In this document: positions 1 to 8,886 of the stretch, piece by piece
Position numbering within the stretch: the first letter of the stretch is position 1
Layout of the letters: each line of letters starts with the position of its first letter
Origin: an uncultured Clostridia bacterium
Lineage (GTDB): Bacteria; Bacillota; Clostridia; Oscillospirales; Acutalibacteraceae
Direction: 5' to 3'
NCBI GenBank assembly: GCA_945863885.1
Contig: CAMAZY010000002.1
Coordinates: 62,001-126,000, forward strand
Length of the DNA: 64,000 nt
Notes under the pieces: model-generated
Database searches by the model: none
What the model saw: only the letters and a program-made list of their open reading frames with translations
What the model was told of the DNA's origin: nothing
Program-made: the position numbers and the translations under genes

Positions 1-2
1 CG

Positions 3-992
3 GCCGGATATGCCAAGACTTCCGTTAAAAAGGTGTATGAAAATCAAAATTTCCTGAAATTCGGGTATACCTATGACAGCTATGTAAGCGATGAGAGTCT
101 GAAAGATTGTCAGCCGATTGAAATCGAACCGCTTATGCTCAGCACAGCGGTAACGGACACGGATCTGAACGATTTTCAGCAATATGACGGAAGCTTAAGT
201 ACAAAGATGAAAGAAATTCCCTATGAGATGAAAGGCTCGCCTTCTGTTGAAATCAATCAGAACGGCTTTGCCTTTTACAATAAGAAGGGCGAAATTTCCC
301 TTGCTTTTAAAGCGGAGCGAAAAAGCGAGACTTATCTTTGCATCAGAGGACTTCATTACATCAATCCTTATGACAAAACGCTAAAAACAGATGAAAAAAC
401 CGTAAAGAGCAAAGACATCAAAACAAATGAGCTTTTCTTCCTCGGATATAAGGGCGACAAGCTTGTATTCCGAAAGAGACTGCTTGTGCCGACCGAAAAA
501 TATTATTGGTATTCAGGCAGAACGGATTTTGATATCAATCTCGGCTGTCGTGCCGATAAATTTACAAGCTTTAAAATCTTCTCTGCGGGCGCCGGCACCT
601 TCACTTATGATTCCATGAAAATCATAAGCCGCAGCATGAAGGGGTACAGCAAAAAAATTTCTGCTTTGAACGACGATACGCTTGAAAACGTAAGCTTTTC
701 GACAAATTGTGTAAGCGGCAGTATTTCTCTTGAAAAATCGAAGCTTCTTTGTATGAGCGTACCGTATTCAAAAGGCTGGAAGCTGTATATTGACGGAAAA
801 GAAACCGAGCCGCTCAAGGTGAATTATATGTATACGGGAGCAGTGATTCCCGAAGGCAGCCATGAGGTCAGAATGCAGTACAGTACACCAGGATTGAAAA
901 TCGGAACTGTGATTTCGGCATTCGGAACGCTTGCGCTTGCCGGGTGGTGCATTGCCGAGTATGTGATCGGAAAGAGGAAACGGAAAAACTGA
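3..992 (+). CDS. C-terminal part of a YfhO-like membrane protein (partial)
   Basis: The reading frame is open to the left edge of the window, so the true start lies outside; a GTG at 33 is in frame but has no reason to be the start. About 330 residues are visible. Most of them look like an extracytoplasmic beta-rich domain ending in a membrane-proximal segment ('PEGSHEVRMQY'), then one hydrophobic helix (about the last 35 residues) and a basic tail 'GKRKRKN'. This arrangement is typical of the end of YfhO-family multi-spanning proteins, which are linked to lipid-carrier-dependent glycosylation of cell-wall polymers. The catalytic membrane part is not in view, so the family call rests on the C-terminal domain only. 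A terminator follows directly. Confidence 0.6.
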   Translation, partial: AGYAKTSVKKVYENQNFLKFGYTYDSYVSDESLKDCQPIEIEPLMLSTAVTDTDLNDFQQYDGSLSTKMKEIPYEMKGSPSVEINQNGFAFYNKKGEISLAFKAERKSETYLCIRGLHYINPYDKTLKTDEKTVKSKDIKTNELFFLGYKGDKLVFRKRLLVPTEKYYWYSGRTDFDINLGCRADKFTSFKIFSAGAGTFTYDSMKIISRSMKGYSKKISALNDDTLENVSFSTNCVSGSISLEKSKLLCMSVPYSKGWKLYIDGKETEPLKVNYMYTGAVIPEGSHEVRMQYSTPGLKIGTVISAFGTLALAGWCIAEYVIGKRKRKN

Positions 993-998
993 TAGGCA

Positions 999-1031
999 GG
1001 AGGCGAGGATTTTCCTCGCTTCCGATTTTTA
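999..1031 (+). terminator. Rho-independent terminator
   Basis: Stem GCGAGG (1003-1008) pairs with CCTCGC (1014-1019), extended by flanking G/A-C/T pairs, with a U-rich stretch after it. It closes the YfhO-like gene. Confidence 0.75.
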
Positions 1032-1052
1032 TAATTTTTTTGTTTAATTTGA

Positions 1053-1081
1053 TTGAATGACGGGACATATTATGCTATAAT
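1053..1081 (+). promoter_or_regulatory. Sigma-A-type promoter of the ruvCAB block
   Basis: TTGAAT (1053-1058), a 17-bp spacer and TATAAT (1076-1081), located 30 bp before the ruvC start and after the upstream terminator. Confidence 0.75.
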
Positions 1082-1110
1082 ATACCGATATTAAAATGAG
1101 GAAGTATCGC

Positions 1111-1620
1111 ATGATTATACTTGGAATTGACCCGGGGTACGCAATTGTCGGGTTCGGTGTGATTGAATATAAGGCCGGCAGGTTTCGTGTTATCGATTAC
1201 GGAGCGATTACCACCGACGCCGGCACACCGTTTAACAGACGGCTTGAAATCATATATGACGGGCTTTGTGAAATCATCGGAAAGTACCGCCCCGAGGCCA
1301 TGTCGGTCGAAAAGGTGTTTTATAACAATAATGCGAAAACCGTTATTGACGTCAGTCAGGCGAGAGGTGTTATCATGCTTGCTGCCCAAAAAAACGGTGT
1401 TGCGGTTTATGAATACACACCGCTTCAGGTCAAGCAAAGCGTTGTCGGCTACGGAAGAGCCGATAAAAAGCAGGTGCAGGAAATGACAAAAAGAATACTC
1501 AATCTTGAAAAAGTACCGAAGCCCGATGATACGGCGGATGCGATTGCCATGGCGATTTGCCATGCGCATACAAGCGCCTCGTCATCAATCGGCACATTAC
1601 GAATCAAAAAGGGGATTTAA
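1111..1620 (+). CDS. ruvC: Holliday junction resolvase RuvC
   Basis: RuvC is the endonuclease that cuts Holliday junctions during homologous recombination and fork repair. The 169-residue protein has the RNase-H-like fold signature 'LGIDPG' at its N-terminus. Acidic catalytic residues fit D7, E67, D140 and D143 (the D-x2-D pair in 'PDDTADA'). I start at ATG 1111, because GAGGAAG lies just in front of it and the protein then begins 'MIILGIDPG'; an in-frame ATG at 1096 would add five residues and overlap that ribosome site. It is the first gene of a ruvC-ruvA-ruvB run with gaps of 3 bp, so the resolvasome is co-transcribed. Confidence 0.95.
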   Translation: MIILGIDPGYAIVGFGVIEYKAGRFRVIDYGAITTDAGTPFNRRLEIIYDGLCEIIGKYRPEAMSVEKVFYNNNAKTVIDVSQARGVIMLAAQKNGVAVYEYTPLQVKQSVVGYGRADKKQVQEMTKRILNLEKVPKPDDTADAIAMAICHAHTSASSSIGTLRIKKGI

Positions 1621-1623
1621 AAA

Positions 1624-2232
1624 GTGTTTTACAGTTTAACGGGAAATGTGATTTTTACCGATTTGAATTCAGTCGCTTTGGAATGCGGCGGAGTCGGCTT
1701 TCGGTGCCTGACTTCGGCGAACACGCTTCGTGACGTTGATGTTCACGAAAAGACAACGTTATATACCCACCTGAATGTGCGGGAAGATGCGCTTGATCTG
1801 TTCGGCTTTTCGACTGAATATGAACTCGAATGGTTTAAGCTTCTGATCGGTGTGACGGGCGTCGGACCGAAAGCGGCGCTTGCGATTTTGTCCGAGCTTC
1901 CGCCCGAAAAAATTGCGCTTGCCGTATCGGCGGGGGATGTCAAAGCGATTACGAGAGCACAGGGCGTCGGACCGAAAATCGCCCAAAGAGTGATTCTGGA
2001 ACTAAAGGATAAGGCGAAGTCTGCGTTGTCCTCTTTCGGCGAGGTTACGTCTCAGGCGGACGAGGTCGCCGAGGTGTTCGGTTCTTCGAATACAAGCGAA
2101 GCCGTTGCGGCTCTTACGATGCTCGGATACAGTCAGTCGGAGGCGGCGCTTGCCGTCAGCAAGGTTGACGCAAGTCTTCCGACCGATCAGATCATCAGAC
2201 AATGCTTAAAGCTTCTTTCAAGGCAGGTGTAA
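1624..2232 (+). CDS. ruvA: Holliday junction branch-migration subunit RuvA
   Basis: RuvA binds four-way DNA junctions and loads the RuvB motor. The 202-residue protein shows the N-terminal OB fold ('MFYSLTGNV'), two helix-hairpin-helix motifs ('LIGVTGVGPKAALAILSEL' and 'ITRAQGVGPKIAQRVILEL', about residues 74-125), and a C-terminal three-helix domain for RuvB contact ('EAVAALTMLGYS'). The start codon is GTG at 1624, three bases after ruvC. Length and domain order are those of the family. RuvB follows after 3 bp. Confidence 0.96.
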   Translation: MFYSLTGNVIFTDLNSVALECGGVGFRCLTSANTLRDVDVHEKTTLYTHLNVREDALDLFGFSTEYELEWFKLLIGVTGVGPKAALAILSELPPEKIALAVSAGDVKAITRAQGVGPKIAQRVILELKDKAKSALSSFGEVTSQADEVAEVFGSSNTSEAVAALTMLGYSQSEAALAVSKVDASLPTDQIIRQCLKLLSRQV

Positions 2233-2235
2233 CCA

Positions 2236-3267
2236 ATGGACGATTTTTCAAATTTTGACGAAAGATTTGTCAGCGCAGAATATACTCCCGTCGATAACGA
2301 TATCGAAACTTCGCTTCGTCCGAGGGTCATGAGCGACTATATCGGACAGGAAAAGGTCAAGGAAAACCTTGAGATTTATATACAGGCGGCGGTCAAAAGA
2401 GGCGAGAGCCTTGACCATGTACTTTTGTACGGCCCTCCCGGACTCGGAAAGACAACCCTTGCCGGTATTATTGCGAACGAAATGGGCGTAAACTTAAGAG
2501 TGACGTCGGGTCCCGCTATTGAAAAACAGGGTGATTTGGCGGCACTGTTGACCAACCTCGGAGAGGGCGACGTTCTCTTTATCGATGAGATTCACCGCCT
2601 GAACCGAAGCGTTGAAGAGGTGCTCTACCCGGCGATGGAGGATAACGCCATTGATATCATCATCGGGAAAGGCCCGTCCGCCCGTTCGATCCGGCTTGAC
2701 CTTCCGAAATTCACTCTTGTCGGAGCGACCACAAGAGCCGGTCAGCTTTCCGCACCGCTTCGTGACCGGTTCGGTGTTATTTTACGGCTCGAGCTGTATA
2801 CGCCCGAGGAGCTTTCGCAAATCGTTACAAGAAGTGCGGGTATTCTCGGAATCGGAATTGACAAATACGGCGCACTTGAAATTGCGGCAAGATCCCGCGG
2901 CACGCCGAGAATCGCAAACCGGCTGTTAAAGCGTGCAAGAGATTTTGCCGAGGTTGTCGGCGACGGTGTCATTACGGAAGAAACAGCGAATCTTGCGCTC
3001 GAAAAAATGGAAATTGATCATTTAGGACTTGACTCAATCGACAGAAGACTGCTTGAAACAATGATCAGAAGTTATAACGGAGGGCCTGTCGGACTTGACA
3101 CCATAGCGGCGGCCATCGGCGAAGAATCCGTCACGATTGAAGACGTATATGAGCCGTATTTAATGCAGATAGGCTTTTTAAGCCGTACACCGAGAGGAAG
3201 AACTGTGACGGCGGCCGCATATAATCATTTGGGACTGACTGCTCCCGGGCAGCAAAGCCTGTTTTAA
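2236..3267 (+). CDS. ruvB: Holliday junction ATP-dependent helicase RuvB
   Basis: RuvB is the AAA+ hexameric motor that drives branch migration with RuvA. The 343-residue protein has Walker A GPPGLGKT (residues 66-73), Walker B with 'LFIDEIHR', sensor 1 around 'VGATTRAG', the arginine-finger region 'APLRDRFG', and the C-terminal winged helix ('[13 protein letters not shown]'). Length and motifs are normal. It follows ruvA by 3 bp, and the next gene glmM is only 20 bp away, so the operon may continue. Confidence 0.97.
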   Translation: MDDFSNFDERFVSAEYTPVDNDIETSLRPRVMSDYIGQEKVKENLEIYIQAAVKRGESLDHVLLYGPPGLGKTTLAGIIANEMGVNLRVTSGPAIEKQGDLAALLTNLGEGDVLFIDEIHRLNRSVEEVLYPAMEDNAIDIIIGKGPSARSIRLDLPKFTLVGATTRAGQLSAPLRDRFGVILRLELYTPEELSQIVTRSAGILGIGIDKYGALEIAARSRGTPRIANRLLKRARDFAEVVGDGVITEETANLALEKMEIDHLGLDSIDRRLLETMIRSYNGGPVGLDTIAAAIGEESVTIEDVYEPYLMQIGFLSRTPRGRTVTAAAYNHLGLTAPGQQSLF

Positions 3268-3279
3268 TTTTTTGAAAGG

Positions 3280-3296
3280 CGGTATTTTTGATACCG
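3280..3296 (+). promoter_or_regulatory. Small hairpin over the glmM TTG start
   Basis: CGGTAT (3280-3285) pairs with ATACCG (3291-3296), leaving TTTTG with the proposed start codon in the loop. The same 6-bp arms, in the opposite order, form the hairpin in front of ecfA1 at 5567-5583. A role in translation is only inferred. Confidence 0.3.
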
Positions 3297-4661
3297 AACG
3301 GTGAACGTGTTATGGGCAGACTTTTCGGCACGGACGGCGCAAGAGGCGTCGCCAATTCCGAAATTTCCTGTGAACTTGCGATGAATATCGGCAAGGCAGC
3401 AGCGATGGTTTTAACGGAGAATACCAACCAAAGACCAAAGGTACTGATCGGAAAAGATACAAGAATTTCGGGCGATATGCTTGAATGTGCAATCGGCTGC
3501 GGACTTTGCTCCGTCGGTGCAGACGTTATGACGCTCGGTGTGGTTCCGACGCCGGCGGTGGCTTATCTTGTCAAAAAATACGGCTATGACGCCGCCGTTA
3601 TGATTTCGGCTTCGCATAATCCGTGCGAATACAACGGAATCAAGATTTTCAAATCGGACGGATATAAGCTTCCCGATGCTCTCGAAGAAGAAATCGAAGC
3701 GATCATTCTTGACGAAGTGGATACGCCGCCCGTTATGCTCGGCGGAAATGTCGGACGGGTCAGCGTGTGTGAAAACACCGTAAAAGACTATATCGAACAC
3801 CTGAAATCGACCGTTGACGTTCGCTTTGACAATATGAAAATTGCGCTCGACTGTGCAAACGGTTCCGCTTCGGTCAGTGCGAATGAGCTGTTTTCTTCCC
3901 TTGGCGCCGACTGTCACATCATAAGCGCCGAGCCGAACGGAATCAATATCAATGATAACTGCGGCTCAACACATATCGAAAACTTACAAAAATACGTTGT
4001 TGAAAACAATCTTGATGCAGGCTTTGCCTTTGACGGTGACGCCGACCGGATGCTTGCCGTTGATGAAAACGGCGAGGTAGTGGACGGCGATAAGATTATC
4101 GCAATTTGCGCTGAGTACATGAAGTCGGAGGGAAAGCTGAAAAACGATACCGCCGTTGTGACGGTTATGACCAATATGGGCTTTTCGAAATTCTGTGAAA
4201 AGAACGGTATCAAGACCGCCGTGACAAAGGTTGGTGACCGGTACGTTCTTGAAAATATGCTTGAAAACGGATACAGCATCGGCGGTGAGCAGTCGGGACA
4301 CGTTATTTTTCTCGATTATGCGACGACCGGCGACGGACAGCTTACTGCCTTGCAGGTTCTTCGTGTCATGAAAAAAACGGGGAAAAAGCTGTCTGAGCTT
4401 GCTTGCTGTATGACCGTTTATCCGCAGACGATGATAAACGTAAGGGTATCAAAAATGGGCAAGGCCCGTTTCGGAGACGATGAAGAAGTGAAAAATGCAA
4501 TCCGGCAGGCAGAGCTTCAGCTCGGAAACACCGGCAGAGTTCTTGTCCGTGTTTCGGGCACCGAACCGCTTGTCCGGGTGATGCTTGAGGGCGAAGACGA
4601 AAAGCAGATTCAGACGCTTGCAAGAGAGATTGCCGACGTCATTGAAGCAAGACTTATATAA
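3288..4661 (+). CDS. glmM: Phosphoglucosamine mutase GlmM
   Basis: GlmM turns glucosamine-6-phosphate into glucosamine-1-phosphate, a precursor of UDP-GlcNAc and so of peptidoglycan. The active-site phosphoserine sits in 'SASHNP' (S109 with this start), the metal loop is 'FDGDADR', the sugar-binding loop 'GGEQSGH', and the phosphate-binding loop 'RVSGTEPLVRVM' is near the end. Two starts are possible. TTG 3288 has AGGCGG five bases upstream and gives an eight-residue extension; ATG 3312 gives the family-typical 'MGRLFGTDG' but has a weak ribosome site. I report the TTG start. The TTG lies in the loop of a small hairpin (3280-3296). Confidence 0.93.
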   Translation: MIPNGERVMGRLFGTDGARGVANSEISCELAMNIGKAAAMVLTENTNQRPKVLIGKDTRISGDMLECAIGCGLCSVGADVMTLGVVPTPAVAYLVKKYGYDAAVMISASHNPCEYNGIKIFKSDGYKLPDALEEEIEAIILDEVDTPPVMLGGNVGRVSVCENTVKDYIEHLKSTVDVRFDNMKIALDCANGSASVSANELFSSLGADCHIISAEPNGININDNCGSTHIENLQKYVVENNLDAGFAFDGDADRMLAVDENGEVVDGDKIIAICAEYMKSEGKLKNDTAVVTVMTNMGFSKFCEKNGIKTAVTKVGDRYVLENMLENGYSIGGEQSGHVIFLDYATTGDGQLTALQVLRVMKKTGKKLSELACCMTVYPQTMINVRVSKMGKARFGDDEEVKNAIRQAELQLGNTGRVLVRVSGTEPLVRVMLEGEDEKQIQTLAREIADVIEARLI

Positions 4662-4674
4662 AGGAATTAAGAGA

Positions 4675-5553
4675 ATGAGAAACACTGACGATTGGAAAGA
4701 TTATCAGCTGATTGACTGCTCGGACGGAGAACGGCTTGAAAAATGGGGCGACTTTGTTCTTGTGCGTCCCGACCCTCAGGTTATCTGGAAAACGCCGAAA
4801 ACCGACCCGCTTTGGTTTCACGCCAACGGCTACTATCACCGCTCCAAGTCGGGCGGCGGTTCGTGGGAAATCCGGGGAAAAATGCCACCGTTCTGGAGCA
4901 TCGGCTATAAGGATCTGACCTTTAATATTAAGACCATGGGCTTTAAGCATACGGGACTTTTCCCCGAGCAGTCTGTCAATTGGGATATGATGCGGAAGGT
5001 GATATCCGACGCCGCAAGACCTGCCAAGGTGCTGAATTTGTTTGCTTATACGGGCGGTGCTACTGTTGCGTGCCTGAAAGCCGGCGCAAGTGTTGTTCAC
5101 GTTGACGCTTCAAAAGGCATGGTCGCATGGGCAAAGGAAAACGCCGTTTCCTCCGGTGTGGCTGACTGTCCGGTTCGCTGGATTGTTGACGACTGCATAA
5201 AATTTGTTCAGCGGGAAATCCGCCGCGGGAACCGCTATGATATCATTATCATGGATCCTCCCTCCTACGGCAGAGGGCCGGGCGGCGAGGTATGGAAGCT
5301 TGAAGACGAGGTATACGAATTCGTTCGCCTTTGTGCACAGCTTCTTGATGGCGATTCTTTGATGATGCTCATCAATTCCTATACAACGGGGCTTTCGCCG
5401 TCGGTTATGGAATATATTTTGGGCGCCGTCGTAAAGCCGAGACTCGGTGGAAGCGTCTTTTCCTCGGAAATCGGCTTGCCTGTAACGAAAAGCAACATGA
5501 TTTTGCCGTGCGGAGCGAGTGCGGTATGGCATCATGCGTCGGTAACGCTATAA
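4675..5553 (+). CDS. Class I SAM-dependent methyltransferase, RlmI/RlmK-like
   Basis: This is a predicted S-adenosylmethionine-dependent methyltransferase of the family that includes 23S rRNA cytosine-C5 methyltransferases. In the 292-residue protein the SAM-binding loop is 'LNLFAYTGGATVACLKAGA' (about residues 120-138), followed by 'VHVDASKGMVAWAKEN' and the catalytic-type motif 'IIMDPPSYGRG'. There is no clear N-terminal PUA domain of the RlmI type, so the exact target base cannot be assigned. The frame is open upstream into glmM, but ATG 4675 with AAGGA just before it gives a sensible N-terminus. It lies 13 bp after glmM. Confidence 0.75.
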   Translation: MRNTDDWKDYQLIDCSDGERLEKWGDFVLVRPDPQVIWKTPKTDPLWFHANGYYHRSKSGGGSWEIRGKMPPFWSIGYKDLTFNIKTMGFKHTGLFPEQSVNWDMMRKVISDAARPAKVLNLFAYTGGATVACLKAGASVVHVDASKGMVAWAKENAVSSGVADCPVRWIVDDCIKFVQREIRRGNRYDIIIMDPPSYGRGPGGEVWKLEDEVYEFVRLCAQLLDGDSLMMLINSYTTGLSPSVMEYILGAVVKPRLGGSVFSSEIGLPVTKSNMILPCGASAVWHHASVTL

Positions 5554-5560
5554 AAATACG

Positions 5561-5587
5561 AAAGGAATACCGTCAAACGGTATTTTG
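5561..5587 (+). promoter_or_regulatory. Ribosome site and TTG start of ecfA1 separated by a hairpin
   Basis: AAAGGA (5561-5566) is followed directly by ATACCG-TCAAA-CGGTAT (5567-5583) and then the TTG start at 5585. Unfolded, the spacing is 18 nt, too long; folding the 17-nt hairpin would bring the ribosome site next to the start codon. Translational control is inferred. Confidence 0.35.
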
Positions 5588-6448
5588 AGTCAGATGGATA
5601 ATTATATAGAATTTAAGGACGTCTCCTTTGCCTACGAAAACTCTGAAGCGGCTGAAACGTCCGCCGTCATCAAGAGGCTGAATCTCACGATAAAAAAAGG
5701 CGATTTCGTGGCGGTGCTCGGCCATAACGGCTGCGGTAAATCGACGCTTGCCAAGCTTTGCAACGCCATTGAAATACCGCAAAGCGGCAAGGTCTATGTC
5801 GACGGGATCGACACGTCGGACGAGGACAGGCTTTTTGATATCCGGCAAAAGGTCGGCATGGTCTTTCAAAATCCAGACAATCAGATTGTTGCAACGATTG
5901 TAGAGGACGATGTCGCTTTCGGGCCGGAAAATCTCGGTGTCGAACCGGCTGAAATCCGAAGAAGAGTTGACGAAGCACTCCGGCGGGTCAGTATGTATGA
6001 CTTCCGATTCTCTGAGCCGCATAAACTCTCGGGCGGACAGAAACAGCGGGTTGCGATTGCGGGAATTATTGCGATGAAGCCGGAGTGTATTCTGCTTGAC
6101 GAACCGACGGCGATGCTTGACCCGAAGGGCCGGCAGGAGGTCATGGACACGGTGAAAATGCTTAACCGTGACTACGGAATAACCGTTGTCTTCATTACGC
6201 ATTATATGGACGAAGCCGTAAAAGCCAACCGTGTACTCGTCATGGACGATGGTGCCGTCATTCTTGACGGAAACCCGAAACAGGTGTTCAGCCATCATGA
6301 CGTTTTAAAAAGAGTCGGTCTTGATATTCCCGAGGCGTCGCAGCTTGCATCGAGGCTGCGGAAAGACGGCTTGAAAATAAAAAAAGATATACTTGATGTT
6401 GACGAGCTTTTTGAAGAAATCGTCGGCATTCTGGAGGATAAAAGTTGA
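5585..6448 (+). CDS. ecfA1: ECF transporter ATPase subunit EcfA1
   Basis: This is one of two ATPases of the energy-coupling factor module that powers vitamin uptake for several exchangeable S-components. In the 287-residue ABC domain Walker A is GHNGCGKST (about residues 46-54), the Q-loop 'MVFQNPDNQIVATIVEDDVAFGPEN' is typical of EcfA, the signature is LSGGQKQR, and Walker B ends 'ILLDEPTAMLDP'. The C-terminal extension is family-typical. The start is probably TTG 5585; ATG 5594 is an alternative without a ribosome site. The gene overlaps ecfA2 by 4 bp. No S-component is adjacent, as expected for a group II shared module; candidates in this window are at 22826 and 49228. Confidence 0.93.
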   Translation: MSQMDNYIEFKDVSFAYENSEAAETSAVIKRLNLTIKKGDFVAVLGHNGCGKSTLAKLCNAIEIPQSGKVYVDGIDTSDEDRLFDIRQKVGMVFQNPDNQIVATIVEDDVAFGPENLGVEPAEIRRRVDEALRRVSMYDFRFSEPHKLSGGQKQRVAIAGIIAMKPECILLDEPTAMLDPKGRQEVMDTVKMLNRDYGITVVFITHYMDEAVKANRVLVMDDGAVILDGNPKQVFSHHDVLKRVGLDIPEASQLASRLRKDGLKIKKDILDVDELFEEIVGILEDKS

Positions 6449-7320
6449 GCGTAACCGTACTTGAAACCAAGGATTTGACATACATCTATTCCAAAGGCAC
6501 CAACTATGAATTGGCGGCCATCAGGGATATCAACTTATCAATTGAAAAAGGCGAACTTGTCGGCATCATCGGTCACACCGGCTCGGGCAAAAGCACCCTC
6601 ATTCAGCATTTTAACGGCATTTTAAAAGCAACATCCGGAACGGTTTTGCTTGACGGAACCGATATCTGGCAGGATAAATCGAAGATCCGCAATGTCCGCT
6701 TCAAGGTCGGCGTTTGCTTTCAGTATCCCGAATATCAGCTTTTTGAAGAAACAGTGTATAAGGATATCGCTTTCGGTCCGAAGAATATGGGACTTGATGA
6801 AAAAGAAATCGACCGGAAGGTTCGTCAGGTCTGCGAATTTGTCGGACTTGACGAAAGCTATTTTGAAAAGTCTCCTTTCGATCTTTCGGGCGGAGAAAAG
6901 CGTCGTGTTGCGATTGCCGGAATTATGGCGATGGAGCCGGAAGTGCTTGTTCTGGACGAGCCGTGTGCGGGTCTTGACCCGAAAGGCAGAAATGTGATTC
7001 TTGACCTGATTTGCGAATACCGTAAGAAAACCGGCAGTACCGTTCTTGTCGTTTCGCACAGCATGGAGGACATTTCGAAAATCGCAACGAAAATTCTTGT
7101 CATGAACGACTCGAAGCTTGCGTTTTACGATACGGTCGAAAATGTTTTTGCAAAAAGCGACGAGCTGATTGAAATGGGGCTGAATATACCGGAAATTACG
7201 AAGCTGTTTTTAAAGCTGAAAAAAGCCGGCTATGACGTAAGAACCGATATCTATACGCTTGAACAGGCGGAAAAAGAGCTTCTCGCTCTTGCCGGGAGGG
7301 GGAAGAAGAATGCTCAGTGA
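6445..7320 (+). CDS. ecfA2: ECF transporter ATPase subunit EcfA2
   Basis: This is the second ATPase of the ECF module, pairing with EcfA1. In the 291-residue protein Walker A is GHTGSGKST, the Q-loop 'VCFQYPEYQLFEETVYKDIAFGP' is the typical EcfA2 form, the signature is LSGGEKRR, and Walker B ends 'VLVLDEPCAGLDP'. Translation starts at a TTG that overlaps the ecfA1 stop (TTGA), so the two are translationally coupled. It overlaps the ecfT start by 11 bp. Confidence 0.94.
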   Translation: MSVTVLETKDLTYIYSKGTNYELAAIRDINLSIEKGELVGIIGHTGSGKSTLIQHFNGILKATSGTVLLDGTDIWQDKSKIRNVRFKVGVCFQYPEYQLFEETVYKDIAFGPKNMGLDEKEIDRKVRQVCEFVGLDESYFEKSPFDLSGGEKRRVAIAGIMAMEPEVLVLDEPCAGLDPKGRNVILDLICEYRKKTGSTVLVVSHSMEDISKIATKILVMNDSKLAFYDTVENVFAKSDELIEMGLNIPEITKLFLKLKKAGYDVRTDIYTLEQAEKELLALAGRGKKNAQ

Positions 7321-8125
7321 TATCACGATAGGACAGTACTATAAAGCCGATTCCTTTGTTCATCGGCTTGATGCGAGATCGAAGATTATTCTGACAACGC
7401 TTTTTCTTGTTATCATCTTTATGTGCAAGAACTTTCTTTCTCTTGCGTTGATGTTTGTGCTTCTTGTTGTAAGCGTTCTTGCCTGCAAGGTACCTGTGAA
7501 AATGTTCCTCAAAAGCGTCAAGCCGATTATTCCGATTGTGATTTTTACGGCGGTCATCAATGTGATTTACGCCACGGGAGGAACCGAACTTGTTTCCTTT
7601 TGGAAAATCTCGATTACGACAAAGGGACTTGCAACCGCATTTTTTATGGCGGTGAGAATTATCTGCCTGATTATCAGCAGTTCCATTCTGACCTATACGA
7701 CCGTTCCGACGGCGTTGACCGACGGAATCGAAAAGCTGTTCTCTCCGTTAAAGGTGCTTCACGTTGACGTTCATACGCTTGCGATGATGATGACGCTCGC
7801 TTTGCGGTTTATTCCGACGTTGATTGAAGAAATTAACCGGATTACGAATGCACAAAAGGCGAGAGGCGCCGATTTTGAAAGCGGAAAGCTTCTCGAAAGA
7901 GTCAAAGCGATGATCCCGATTCTGATACCGCTTTTTGTTTCCGCCTTTAACCGTGCGTATGAGCTTGCTTTTGCCATGAGCTGCCGCTGTTACCGCGGCG
8001 GTGAGGGCAGAACAAGAATGAAACAGCCGAAAATGAGAGTCGGTGACTATATGATGCTTCTGCTCTTTGCCGTGATCATTGCCGGTGTCATTTTATTAAA
8101 TCACTTTTTTGGAAAGATTGTATAA
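7310..8125 (+). CDS. ecfT: ECF transporter transmembrane subunit EcfT
   Basis: EcfT is the membrane scaffold that couples the two ATPases to an S-component. The 271-residue protein has several hydrophobic helices (roughly residues 28-60, 65-90, 105-130, 240-265). The cytoplasmic coupling helices carry the two Ala-Arg-Gly type motifs: 'AQKARGAD' and the later 'SCRCYRGGEGRTR'. An upstream in-frame start exists, but ATG 7310 sits behind a GGGAGGGGG ribosome site and begins right at the conserved N-terminus 'MLSDITIGQYY'. It overlaps the end of ecfA2. Confidence 0.93.
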   Translation: MLSDITIGQYYKADSFVHRLDARSKIILTTLFLVIIFMCKNFLSLALMFVLLVVSVLACKVPVKMFLKSVKPIIPIVIFTAVINVIYATGGTELVSFWKISITTKGLATAFFMAVRIICLIISSSILTYTTVPTALTDGIEKLFSPLKVLHVDVHTLAMMMTLALRFIPTLIEEINRITNAQKARGADFESGKLLERVKAMIPILIPLFVSAFNRAYELAFAMSCRCYRGGEGRTRMKQPKMRVGDYMMLLLFAVIIAGVILLNHFFGKIV

Positions 8126-8127
8126 AT

Positions 8128-8874
8128 ATGGAAAATCAATCAAGGAACTTGCTTTTGACCCTGCGGTATGATGGCTCGTCCTTTCACGGCTGGCAATTTC
8201 AGCCGAACTGCCGCACGGTTGAGGACGAATTGAAAAAAGCGATAAAAAGAATCCTCGGCGAAGAGGCAAAGCTTCAGTCGTGCAGCCGTACCGATGCCGG
8301 TGTTCATGCCAATATGTTTTGCTGTAATTTCCGGACGGAAGCGAAAAGACCGACCGATAAAATCATACTCGGACTCAACGCTGTTTTGCCCGAAGATATT
8401 GCGGTTTACGGTTGTGAAGAAAAGGAAGCGGACTTTCACGCAAGGTATGACTGCAAGGGAAAAGAGTATGTTTATAAAATATGGAACGGAACGCAGAGAA
8501 ACCCGTTTTTGAGCGGATATGCTCTGCATTTTCCCCAACCGATAGATGAAGAAAAGCTGAATGAATTTGCGTCTGAGTTTGTCGGAACCTACGATTTTTC
8601 TTCCTTTTGCGCAAGCGGCTGTACGGTGAAAAGCATGACGAGAACCGTTTATGACTGCTCTGTCCGTCGGGACGGGGAACTGGTTCTCTTCAGCGTTCAC
8701 GGAGACGGTTTTTTGTATAATATGGTTCGCATTATGGTCGGAACGCTTCTTGATATGCACGACGGGAAAATCGATGAATCCGTCAAAAGTATCATTACGT
8801 CCAAAGACCGTAACCGGGCCGGCGTTACGGCTCCTGCTTGTGGATTGTATCTGAATAAAGTTTTTTATGAATAA
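8128..8874 (+). CDS. truA: tRNA pseudouridine(38-40) synthase TruA
   Basis: TruA converts uridines 38-40 of the tRNA anticodon stem-loop to pseudouridine. The 248-residue protein has the catalytic aspartate D56 in 'CSRTDAGVHA' and the family motifs 'LRYDGSSFHGWQFQ' at the N-terminus and 'FLYNMVRIMVGTLL' near the C-terminus. It lies two bases after ecfT, a frequent ecf-truA arrangement in Firmicutes. Confidence 0.95.
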   Translation: MENQSRNLLLTLRYDGSSFHGWQFQPNCRTVEDELKKAIKRILGEEAKLQSCSRTDAGVHANMFCCNFRTEAKRPTDKIILGLNAVLPEDIAVYGCEEKEADFHARYDCKGKEYVYKIWNGTQRNPFLSGYALHFPQPIDEEKLNEFASEFVGTYDFSSFCASGCTVKSMTRTVYDCSVRRDGELVLFSVHGDGFLYNMVRIMVGTLLDMHDGKIDESVKSIITSKDRNRAGVTAPACGLYLNKVFYE

Positions 8875-8886
8875 GAGGTGAAACCG

